Positions 1-5,459 of a stretch of DNA of 5,490 bases are shown one piece after another. The stretch covers positions 1 through 5,490 of the forward strand of contig CAJXTM010000333.1 in NCBI GenBank assembly GCA_913061385.1, read 5' to 3'. Positions within the stretch are counted from its first letter, which is position 1, and each line of letters begins with the position of its first letter. This DNA is from an uncultured Rhodopirellula sp. (lineage in GTDB: Bacteria; Planctomycetota; Planctomycetia; Pirellulales; Pirellulaceae). The notes under the pieces are model-generated. The model saw only the letters and a program-made list of their open reading frames with translations. It was not told where the DNA came from and did not search any database. A program made the position numbers and the translations under genes.

Positions 1-47
1 GAGATCAGCCTCGGTCTCGTGGGCTCGGAGATGTGTATAAGAGACAG
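1..47 (+). other. Illumina Nextera P7-side adapter with i7 index (not genomic)
   Basis: Bases 1-5 (GAGAT) match the end of the P7 primer. Bases 6-13 (CAGCCTCG) sit where the i7 index belongs and are the reverse complement of CGAGGCTG, which I recall as Nextera index N710. Bases 14-28 match the Nextera Read-2 tail, and 29-47 (AGATGTGTATAAGAGACAG) are the 19-base Tn5 mosaic end. The order P7, index, Read-2 tail, mosaic end is exactly that of a Nextera library molecule, so this is synthetic sequence and genomic DNA starts at about base 48. It also supplies a false GTG start at 33 for the reading frame that runs into the first gene. Confidence 0.98.
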
Positions 48-476
48 GGATATAATCGGGGCTCTGCGTTATTTGATTTAACTGAGGGTGAACCGGTGCT
101 TGTGTGGAAACACAAAGACTTTCAATCTCAACTGGCGAGCAGCGTAATGTTTGATGGGTTCTTGTACGGTGCGAACGGGGCGGTTTCAGAGGGGGCGAGC
201 TTGGCCTGCCTGCGGCTCGATGATGGCAAGGTGTTGTGGAATGCCGTAAATGAGCGGATTGGCGGTTTGACTGCTGCCGGAGATCACTTGATTACAATCT
301 CTGATGACGGCTTATTGAAGGTTATCCTGCCCGGTCCTCTGGGGCCAAAGACCGTTAGCGAATTTAGAGTATTCGATGAACAGTGTTGGACTGTTCCGGT
401 CCTCTGTAACGGACGGATCTATTGCCGCGGTGCCAGCGGTTCCTTGGTTTGTGTTGATGTTCGACAGCGAAAGTGA
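48..476 (+). CDS. PQQ-like beta-propeller repeat protein, 3' part only
   Basis: The last 142 residues of a protein whose 5' end is cut off at the adapter junction. An apparent GTG start at 33 lies in the adapter and is not real. Short repeating blades are visible. Residues 31-65 read as strand, turn, strand, ending CLRLDDGKVLWN, the usual PQQ/BamB-type 'DG..lW' blade close. Residues 72-92 (GGLTAAGDHLITISDDG) and 113-139 (CWTVPVLCNGRIYCRGASG, then LVCVDVR) follow the same pattern. This matches the C-terminus of PQQ-binding-like propeller proteins that are abundant in planctomycetes. Such proteins are usually exported and either bind pyrroloquinoline quinone as dehydrogenases or act as scaffolds. 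No signal peptide or cofactor residues can be judged here because the N-terminus is missing. A same-strand oxidoreductase gene follows after 90 bp, so co-transcription is possible. The family call is firm; enzymatic activity is unknown. Confidence 0.85.
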   Translation, partial: GYNRGSALFDLTEGEPVLVWKHKDFQSQLASSVMFDGFLYGANGAVSEGASLACLRLDDGKVLWNAVNERIGGLTAAGDHLITISDDGLLKVILPGPLGPKTVSEFRVFDEQCWTVPVLCNGRIYCRGASGSLVCVDVRQRK

Positions 477-510
477 TGGATCTCGGGGCTGGCTCGCTGT
501 CAATTGCTCC

Positions 511-566
511 CCAAACAGCCGGTTTGGTTTAGAATACCCCAACGACACGCAATTCAGGAACCAAAC
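511..566 (+). promoter_or_regulatory. Alternative RNA pairings in the leader of the Gfo/Idh/MocA gene
   Basis: In the 90-bp gap between the first two genes, CCAAAC (511-516) can pair with GTTTGG (522-527) around a 5-base loop. The same bases, extended to GTTTGGTT (522-529), can instead pair with AACCAAAC (559-566), which ends immediately before the ATG at 567 and overlaps the end of the AGGAA ribosome site. The two pairings exclude each other, so one would leave the start region open and the other would cover it. The complementarity is seen directly; a regulatory role is inference, since 6-8 bp stems arise by chance. No ligand-binding domain of a known riboswitch is recognised. Confidence 0.3.
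556..560 (+). promoter_or_regulatory. Ribosome binding site that fixes the ATG at 567
   Basis: AGGAA lies 6 bases before the ATG at 567. It supports this start over the longer in-frame ATG at 504, which would place 21 extra residues in front of the twin-arginine signal peptide. Confidence 0.6.
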
Positions 567-1892
567 ATGACCATCAAGCGACGGCAATTCATTCAATCAG
601 CGGCATTGGCCGGAGCGCTCGCCGGAGCCCCGGCGATCCATGCGAAAAGAAACAAGGCCAAACGGTACCGAACGGCGCTGATTGGATCTGGTTGGTGGGG
701 CATGAATATCCTCAAGGAGGCGATGGCAGCCGAGAATATCAAGGTTGTGGCGCTTTGCGATGTTGATAGCGATAAGCTGGAATTGGCCGCAGAGGAAGTT
801 GAGGACCTGACTGGTGATGCTCCAAACACCTACGGTGATTTTCGCGAACTCTTGGAAAAAGAAGAAGTTGAAATTGCGATCGTTGCAACACCGGATCATT
901 GGCATGCGTTAAATACGATTGCCGCTATTGAAGCAGGAGCGCATATTTTCGTGGAGAAGCCGACGGGGCACACCATTGCCGAGAGTCGGGCAATGTTGGA
1001 AGCGGCAAGAGCAAATGATCGCGTCGTTCAGGTTGGAATGCACAGGCGTATTGGGCCGCATTATGTCTCGGGAATGAAGTTCCTGAAGGACGGCGGTGCA
1101 GGCGATATTGGAATGGTGAAAGCGTTTGTTCATAATCGTGGTGGTTCGGAATTGCCCACTCCCAACAGCCCACCGCCAGAGCAACTGGACTGGAAGATGT
1201 ATTGCGGGCCTGCGCCGATGCGTCCTTTCAACCGTAGGATTCATCCTGGTGGATTTAGGCATTTTCTTGACTTTGCCAATGGTACTCTCGGAGACTGGGG
1301 CGTTCATTGGTTGGATCAGATCCTTTGGTGGACCGATGAAAAGTATCCAAAGCAAATTCACTCGGTTGGAGGGCGTCCCGTGAAGGGGCCTGTGGTCCTA
1401 AACGATAAGCATCAAACGACCGATGCACCCGATCACCAGGTTGCAACGTTCCAATTTGAATCGTTCACTGCATATTGGGAACACAGGCGGTTCGCCGGCA
1501 CGGGGCCAGAGAAGTCATCGGTGGGTTGTCACTTTTACGGGACCAAGGGAACCTTCCATATGGGGTGGAGAGACGGCTGGACGTTCTACCCGGCTGACTC
1601 GAAAAAGACACCTATTCACCAAGATGCGGTGCACAAAGAGCCAGATGGACATAGTATCGATCTGCTCTGGACAGATTTCATTGACGCAATCGAAACGGGA
1701 CGGCGTCCGACGTGTGATGTTCAGATCGGGCATGATGCGACCAACATGAGCTTGTTGGGTATGTTGTCCTTGAAATTGGGCAGAAGTGTGAAGTGGGACG
1801 GGGAAAATGAAAGAATCGTGGCGGATGATGAGGCTAACGCACTGCTGAGTCGTCCCTATCACAACGGTTGGCAGTATCCTGGTACCACGTGA
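567..1892 (+). CDS. Tat-exported Gfo/Idh/MocA family NAD(P)-dependent oxidoreductase
   Basis: This 441-residue protein starts at the ATG at 567, behind AGGAA. Residues 1-26 form a twin-arginine signal: KRRQFIQ at 4-10, a hydrophobic stretch at 11-24, and a likely cut after A26 (AIHA). The N-terminal Rossmann domain has the dinucleotide loop GSGWWG at 40-45 and an acidic residue after strand 2 (D65). The family motif EKP is at 130-132. In the C-terminal domain GDWGVHWLD spans 242-250, placing D243 and H247 in the D-x3-H spacing of the inositol dehydrogenase catalytic residues; K131 would be the third member. The C-terminus has the IGHDATN...LGRSVKWD and LLSRPY segments familiar from planctomycete paralogues of about this length. 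The family oxidises or rearranges sugars and polyols with NAD(P); exported members such as Zymomonas glucose-fructose oxidoreductase carry bound cofactor through Tat. The substrate cannot be read from sequence. It lies 90 bp after the beta-propeller gene on the same strand, perhaps as an operon. Confidence 0.93.
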   Translation: MTIKRRQFIQSAALAGALAGAPAIHAKRNKAKRYRTALIGSGWWGMNILKEAMAAENIKVVALCDVDSDKLELAAEEVEDLTGDAPNTYGDFRELLEKEEVEIAIVATPDHWHALNTIAAIEAGAHIFVEKPTGHTIAESRAMLEAARANDRVVQVGMHRRIGPHYVSGMKFLKDGGAGDIGMVKAFVHNRGGSELPTPNSPPPEQLDWKMYCGPAPMRPFNRRIHPGGFRHFLDFANGTLGDWGVHWLDQILWWTDEKYPKQIHSVGGRPVKGPVVLNDKHQTTDAPDHQVATFQFESFTAYWEHRRFAGTGPEKSSVGCHFYGTKGTFHMGWRDGWTFYPADSKKTPIHQDAVHKEPDGHSIDLLWTDFIDAIETGRRPTCDVQIGHDATNMSLLGMLSLKLGRSVKWDGENERIVADDEANALLSRPYHNGWQYPGTT

Positions 1893-1917
1893 TTTGAATG
1901 CAGCCTCCGTAGCGGTT

Positions 1918-1938
1918 CTCGAACGCCAAACGTTCGAG
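1918..1938 (+). terminator. Perfect hairpin downstream of the oxidoreductase gene
   Basis: CTCGAACG (1918-1925) and CGTTCGAG (1931-1938) form a perfect 8-bp stem with a 5-base loop (CCAAA), beginning 26 bases after the stop codon at 1890-1892. Position and stem suit a transcript-end or RNA-stabilising hairpin. No T-tract follows on either strand, so it is not a textbook intrinsic terminator. Confidence 0.45.
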
Positions 1939-1973
1939 TGCAAGCCATGACTGCGATTGGTTGAAAACAGGTG

Positions 1974-2020
1974 GGCACGCGATGACTCGAAAAAGAACAA
2001 AGAGTGTTACAGAGCGTGCC
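1974..2020. repeat. Long-spaced inverted repeat in convergent intergenic DNA
   Basis: GGCACGC (1974-1980) and GCGTGCC (2014-2020) are perfect 7-base complements. Inside them ACTC (1985-1988) and GAGT (2002-2005) can extend the structure, leaving an A-rich loop. The inner stem is not contiguous with the outer one. It lies between the stop of the oxidoreductase and the tandem repeat block. It could be part of a structured 3' end for the plus-strand transcript, or chance; no protein is encoded here. Confidence 0.3.
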
Positions 2021-2043
2021 AATGCTAAGGCTTCATAATGCTG

Positions 2044-2109
2044 AGTTTCGCCGACTTCAAGTTTCGCCGACTTCAAGTTTCGCCGACTTCAAGTTTCGCC
2101 GACTTCAAG
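2044..2109. repeat. Short tandem repeat, 16-bp unit, four perfect copies
   Basis: The unit GTTTCGCCGACTTCAA occurs head to tail at 2045-2060, 2061-2076, 2077-2092 and 2093-2108. Perfect 16-base periodicity extends one base on each side, to 2044-2109. A decayed partial copy (GTTTGACGACCT) follows from 2110. The period is not a multiple of three, and the minus-strand frames meet TGA within the block, so it is not a protein repeat. Each internal junction makes an ACTT-C-AAGT dyad (2054-2062, 2070-2078, 2086-2094). There are no unique spacers, so it is not CRISPR. The identity between copies suggests recent expansion by slippage or a conserved intergenic element. Confidence 0.95.
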
Positions 2110-2139
2110 GTTTGACGACCTAAATTTATGCTCTACAGA

Positions 2140-2191
2140 GAGCAACCGCTTGCGGGTTGCTCGGCGAGCCCGTGCTCGGCTTGTGGCAACC
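2140..2191. terminator. Competing double hairpin between convergent genes, possible bidirectional terminator
   Basis: GAGCAACC (2140-2147) pairs with GGTTGCTC (2155-2162) in an 8-bp stem with a 7-base loop. A second stem, CGAGC (2165-2169) with GCTCG (2174-2178), follows. GGTTGC (2155-2160) can alternatively pair with GCAACC (2186-2191), enclosing the second stem. The element ends 12 bases beyond the minus-strand stop at 2204-2206 and is the strongest structure between the two convergent genes. That position suggests transcript termination or 3'-end protection in one or both directions. No U-tract is present, so factor-dependent termination or a non-terminator role is possible. Confidence 0.45.
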
Positions 2192-2203
2192 TTGGGACTC
2201 GAC

Positions 2204-3943
2204 TCACTTTTCCGCACCTATGCTGGACGTATGTACCAACGTTTCAGGCTGTGACTCAGATTCAGGTTGAGTTTCAGGAGAGTCTGAACGGTCTGGTTCG
2301 GCAATGATCGTGGAGGCGTCTCGTTCGGCCAATTCGTGGTTTAGGATTTCCAAGAGTGTTTGCATGAACACAACCACCATCGGGCCGACAAGAATACCAA
2401 TCGGGCCAAACACTTTGACGCCACCTAGAACGCTCAGTAAGGCGAACAGCGGGTGCATGGTTGACCGACCGTGTAGGACATACATCTTGATAACGTTGTC
2501 GATGGAAGAGACGACCGCCGCACCATAAATCAGCAAGAACAGTGCTGCGTACCAACGCTCCTCAACCGCTCCTAAGTAAAGGACGCAAGGGATCCAAACC
2601 GATGCGGCCCCCAGAAACGGTACAAGCGCCATCAGGCTGGTGACAAGAAAAAGAAAAATGACTGAATCAAAGCCCAAGGCCCAGAACGCAATCGCTGCCA
2701 GGACTCCCTGTGCGAGTGCACTGCAGACGCTTGCTAGAACGACTGCGCGACTAGTCCGGTCAAATTCAAGTAAGAGGCGGGCTTCGTAATTATCATCCAG
2801 TGGGCTCAGTCGCATCAAGGTGCGTATCATCCCCGCTCCGTCAAGAAGAAAAAAGTAGATCGCAATGACGAGAACAAGTAGCCCGATGGTGGACTGTAAA
2901 AGAAAACCACCTGTCGCGCTGGTCATCGATACAAACCTGGGTTGCAGTACTTCACGCCCGCGGTTCAAAAGGTCCTTGAAGGATTCCGTGCTTGGGTTGG
3001 CTAGCAGACGTACTTGGCTCTGAAAGGTTCCCCCAAGCAGAATCCGCATCCATGATCGTATTGCTGCGGAAGCGATAACGCTTTGACGATGAAACTTTTC
3101 CTCTGCGCTCAATTTTCCAATCAATTCATCTGGCGTCGTGTCGGCTGATTCTTGGGCTTGTGTTTGGACTGCCTCGCGAAACTCAAGCAACCTCTCTTCT
3201 GCAATTCTGGCTGCTTCGTCTGCTGTTGCTGGGCCATCGACTTTCGTCTGTAGGTACCGCACCAGAGTGAGTGCTTCCGTGATGTTCTCGACGACCATCT
3301 TTTGTGCAAGCTTTGGGTCACTTCCGATGATGGGCGTACCATCTCTCGCAGGGCGTTCGGGTTCATCGAGGCTGTCTGACAGCAAATCCAGACGCCGGAA
3401 TTGTTCAGCGTAGGGAAGGGAGATGCCAACTTGTTCGCGACCTCGGTCCAAGGCTGCTGAGAGATCATTGAAGTTAACGTGGCTCACCATCGCAGTGAAT
3501 TGACTGGCGGCAACGGACAGCAAAAGGAATATCGGGAACAAAACAACCGTCATGATTAAAAAGGTGGTGGCCATGGCTGCCAATTGTCGCCGCTGCTTGC
3601 TCCGGTTCAGAATCCGCAGATAGACAGGTCTGAATAAGACCACCAATAATGCGGCGAGGAACAAGGGCACGAAGAAGCCGGCCATCACTTTGTAGAACAA
3701 GGCTCCAACGGCCAAAATGCCCAGAATGAGCATTACAACTGAAAGGATGCGTGAAAGCGATGGTAAAGGTGGCATCACCGATGGTGATTGACCGTGTGGA
3801 CTCGGGTGCGTCTTAGGCGTATCCGTGCCCGATGAGTCTGGTTCTGGCAAAACGCTACTACTTTCAGCAGTTGACTTTTTGGCCGGAGTATGGGGTCCCA
3901 CAGCGGCGGGCGTCGTTTTTCGTTGTTTTTTACGTTTGGGCAT
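2204..3943 (-). CDS. AI-2E/PerM family (UPF0118) inner-membrane transporter-like protein, enlarged
   Basis: A 579-residue membrane protein starting at the ATG whose complement is 3941-3943; no clear Shine-Dalgarno sequence precedes it. Residues 1-58 are a polar tail, basic at 2-9 and rich in Pro, Ser and Thr after that. Likely membrane helices are about 64-84, 86-106, 121-147, 344-367, 397-422, 427-457, 463-480 and 504-535. The C-terminal half carries the family hallmarks: VPFLG at 441-445, IDNVIK at 481-486 and GGVKVFGPIGILVGP at 507-521. Classic members (E. coli TqsA, PerM) are about 350 residues. The extra length here is the two tails plus a soluble segment of about 195 residues (148-343), Glu/Gln/Ala-rich and probably helical, between helices 3 and 4. 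The C-terminus (about 540-579) is Ser/Glu/Pro-rich. Family members are linked to autoinducer-2 export, Na+(Li+)/H+ antiport or unknown small-molecule export; the substrate here is unknown. It is convergent with the oxidoreductase and divergent from the next gene. Confidence 0.9.
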   Translation of the reverse strand: MPKRKKQRKTTPAAVGPHTPAKKSTAESSSVLPEPDSSGTDTPKTHPSPHGQSPSVMPPLPSLSRILSVVMLILGILAVGALFYKVMAGFFVPLFLAALLVVLFRPVYLRILNRSKQRRQLAAMATTFLIMTVVLFPIFLLLSVAASQFTAMVSHVNFNDLSAALDRGREQVGISLPYAEQFRRLDLLSDSLDEPERPARDGTPIIGSDPKLAQKMVVENITEALTLVRYLQTKVDGPATADEAARIAEERLLEFREAVQTQAQESADTTPDELIGKLSAEEKFHRQSVIASAAIRSWMRILLGGTFQSQVRLLANPSTESFKDLLNRGREVLQPRFVSMTSATGGFLLQSTIGLLVLVIAIYFFLLDGAGMIRTLMRLSPLDDNYEARLLLEFDRTSRAVVLASVCSALAQGVLAAIAFWALGFDSVIFLFLVTSLMALVPFLGAASVWIPCVLYLGAVEERWYAALFLLIYGAAVVSSIDNVIKMYVLHGRSTMHPLFALLSVLGGVKVFGPIGILVGPMVVVFMQTLLEILNHELAERDASTIIAEPDRSDSPETQPESESQPETLVHTSSIGAEK

Positions 3944-4104
3944 CTGGTATGAACTCAGTAAAAACTGGTTGATAGATGACGGATGTACGTGATCAGCTTA
4001 CAGTGTTGCAGAAGTGGGCTTTGTTGCCAGACTGTATCTGGCTTTCTTTGTACGCTTAGGGTTCTTATCAGAAGACGCTTTATGAGCGATTTTCACGTGA
4101 GGGT
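3944..4104. promoter_or_regulatory. Divergent intergenic region, presumed to hold both promoters
   Basis: These 161 bp separate two divergently transcribed membrane-protein genes, so promoters for both should lie here. I could not find a convincing -35/-10 pair with proper spacing on either strand. Visible landmarks are the dyad at 4026-4042 and a CACGTG palindrome at 4094-4099. Two very short plus-strand ORFs begin near the right edge, at 4082 and 4115. The promoter role rests on gene layout only. Confidence 0.4.
4026..4042. promoter_or_regulatory. Dyad GCCAGA-N5-TCTGGC, possible operator or weak attenuator
   Basis: Perfect 6-base arms at 4026-4031 and 4037-4042 surround CTGTA. The 17-bp symmetric layout suits a dimeric regulator's site between divergent genes. 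On the plus strand the dyad is followed by TTTCTTT, so a short hairpin with a T-rich tail could act as an attenuator ahead of the downstream gene. The symmetry is directly seen; both roles are inference. Confidence 0.35.
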
Positions 4105-5241
4105 TTGAGAAAAAATGAAGGTGTGGAAAAAACGGTGAGTTCAAGTGAAGAACGAAACGAAGAGTCTGGTGACAGGGCTAGGTGGAAGCCTCGTCTGATA
4201 CGCGTTTCGAAATGGCTAATCGCCTTGCTGGTCGTGATCGGATTGATCTTTGCTGGTCGTTCAGCAGTGGATCAGTGGAAAGCAGAAGAGGGCAAGGTCA
4301 AGGCACAGATAGCGGAAATTGAAACGCAACTGAAGACAGCGACTGATAGCACGAGTGCTGATCTGCAAGCTCAGCGGAATGCGTTGGCTTCATCATTGCC
4401 AAGTTGGGGGTCGATCCGTTGGGGTTACTGTTTTGCGGCTGGGCTTCTGTATGCAATTGGATTGCTGCCCTCTGGATTCTTGTTGCGAAGAGCTTTGGTG
4501 TCGCTCGGCCAGGCTCCCCGTGTGGGGACGGTGATCGCCGCGCAGTTAATGGGGCACGTCGGTAAGTACGTTCCGGGAAAGGCGATGGTGATTGTGATTC
4601 GTGCTGGGGTTCTGTCGCGTGATGGAGTGAAGCCTGTTCAGGCGACCATGAGTGTTTTTCTTGAAACCTTTCTGATGATGGCCGTCGGTGGAACCGTAGC
4701 CGGGGTTGTCGTGCTCTGGCTTCCTGTACCCACTTGGATTTCATTGATGGCGGGGGCGATCGCGGTCGCGGCGAGTTTGCCCACGTTCCCAGTTGTTCTA
4801 AGATTCGTTGCCAAGAAGCTGATAAAGGATTTTGCAGATGTCTCAGATCATCGCATTGGCTGGGGATTGTTCTTTGCGGGGTGGGCGTGGTCGTCTTTGT
4901 CTTGGTTGTTGATCGGTGCGTCCTTCACTTTGCTCGTTGCTGCGATCCCTGGGTTCTATCAGCCCGGTGCCGACGCCCCGCTTGGATTCGCTGAGCTGTA
5001 CTTGGTGTGCACCGCCGCTATTAGTTTGGCTGTTGTGATCGGGTTTGCTTCCCTATTGCCGGGGGGGGCTGGAATTCGAGAGCTGGTCGTGACCACTGTC
5101 TTAGCAGTCTCGATTGGCGCTACCCACGCGATTCTCGCAGCAATTGCCGCCAGAATTCTGTTCGCAGTCGTCGAAGGAATGGTCGCATTGTGTTCGTGGC
5201 TGTGGTTGAGAACATCCGCGAATCAGTCAGTCAGCAACTGA
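4105..5241 (+). CDS. YbhN/AglD-like membrane protein of the lysylphosphatidylglycerol synthase transmembrane family
   Basis: 378 residues from a TTG at 4105. The start is uncertain: in-frame GTG codons at 4123 and 4135 are alternatives (372 and 368 residues), there is no in-frame ATG nearby, and GAGGG at 4099-4103 is too close to the TTG. Residues 1-36 are polar and basic. A first membrane helix spans about 37-53. Then a charged segment of about 45 residues (54-98) looks coiled-coil and is probably extracytoplasmic. A multi-helix core follows from about 103 to 366. Family signatures are KYVPGK at 154-159, a Glu in a membrane helix (FLE, E187) and LPGGAGIRE at 318-326. These mark the UPF0104/LPG_synthase_TM family, whose members include the MprF flippase domain, YbhN and archaeal AglD. 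There is no MprF aminoacyl-transferase domain, so lysyl-PG synthesis is unlikely; lipid or polyprenyl-linked substrate handling is the family-level guess. A hairpin AGTCAG/CTGACT (5229-5243) overlaps the stop codon. Confidence 0.85.
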   Translation: MRKNEGVEKTVSSSEERNEESGDRARWKPRLIRVSKWLIALLVVIGLIFAGRSAVDQWKAEEGKVKAQIAEIETQLKTATDSTSADLQAQRNALASSLPSWGSIRWGYCFAAGLLYAIGLLPSGFLLRRALVSLGQAPRVGTVIAAQLMGHVGKYVPGKAMVIVIRAGVLSRDGVKPVQATMSVFLETFLMMAVGGTVAGVVVLWLPVPTWISLMAGAIAVAASLPTFPVVLRFVAKKLIKDFADVSDHRIGWGLFFAGWAWSSLSWLLIGASFTLLVAAIPGFYQPGADAPLGFAELYLVCTAAISLAVVIGFASLLPGGAGIRELVVTTVLAVSIGATHAILAAIAARILFAVVEGMVALCSWLWLRTSANQSVSN

Positions 5242-5459
5242 CTCGATGGGAAAACAAGGCACATTAGGCGCTCCGCGATTAAGGAATCCTTCGTATCAAA
5301 CTTATTGGTACTGCCCTCAGCTAACTCAGGCTGTATCCCCGGTAGTCTTGGCCTGCGTTGATTTCGATCTGAGTGGTGCTTGTCAGGTTTATGTGGCAAT
5401 GCCAAGTGGTCGGTGGTGACCGGAGCAGATGCCTAAGTTTGGGGGGATGTGTCTGGGGG
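5242..5459. other. Genomic tail without a convincing gene
   Basis: Between the last stop codon and the right adapter I see no well-supported coding region. A 60-codon minus-strand frame (5223-5405) has no recognisable family features and overlaps the preceding gene's end. Small dyads such as TGGCA-A-TGCCA (5394-5404) are present but weak. An ATG at 5429 preceded by GGAG (5422-5425) opens a frame (MPKFGGMCLG) that runs into the adapter. It could be the first codons of another plus-strand gene but is too short to judge. The segment may hold that gene's promoter. Confidence 0.4.

Noticed and set aside
33..47. GTG start giving the first gene a full N-terminus
   Set aside because: The start codon and the next four codons are Nextera adapter sequence; the gene is 5'-truncated at base 48.
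504..566. Longer start for the oxidoreductase at ATG 504
   Set aside because: It would add 21 residues ahead of the twin-arginine motif and lacks a ribosome site, while ATG 567 has AGGAA at proper spacing and gives a normal Tat signal.
909..1361. 150-codon minus-strand open frame
   Set aside because: It is fully antisense to the oxidoreductase core, including its conserved motifs, and has no family features.
1515..2000. 161-codon minus-strand open frame
   Set aside because: It lies mostly antisense to the well-supported oxidoreductase and shows no recognisable domain.
2044..2109. CRISPR array
   Set aside because: The 16-bp units are directly adjacent with no unique spacers, too short for CRISPR repeats, and no cas gene is present.
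4298..4744. 148-codon minus-strand open frame
   Set aside because: It is an antisense shadow of the YbhN/AglD-like gene, with a composition rich in Arg, Ser, Pro and His typical of non-coding frames.
5061..5068. Run of eight G as a slippery or phase-variable tract
   Set aside because: The frame is intact and the run encodes the conserved LPGGAGIRE signature, so it is explained by the Pro-Gly-Gly codons; at most it is a sequencing-error risk.
5223..5405. 60-codon minus-strand open frame near the right end
   Set aside because: No recognisable motif, no ribosome site noticed, and it overlaps the end of the plus-strand gene; retained only as part of the unassigned tail.
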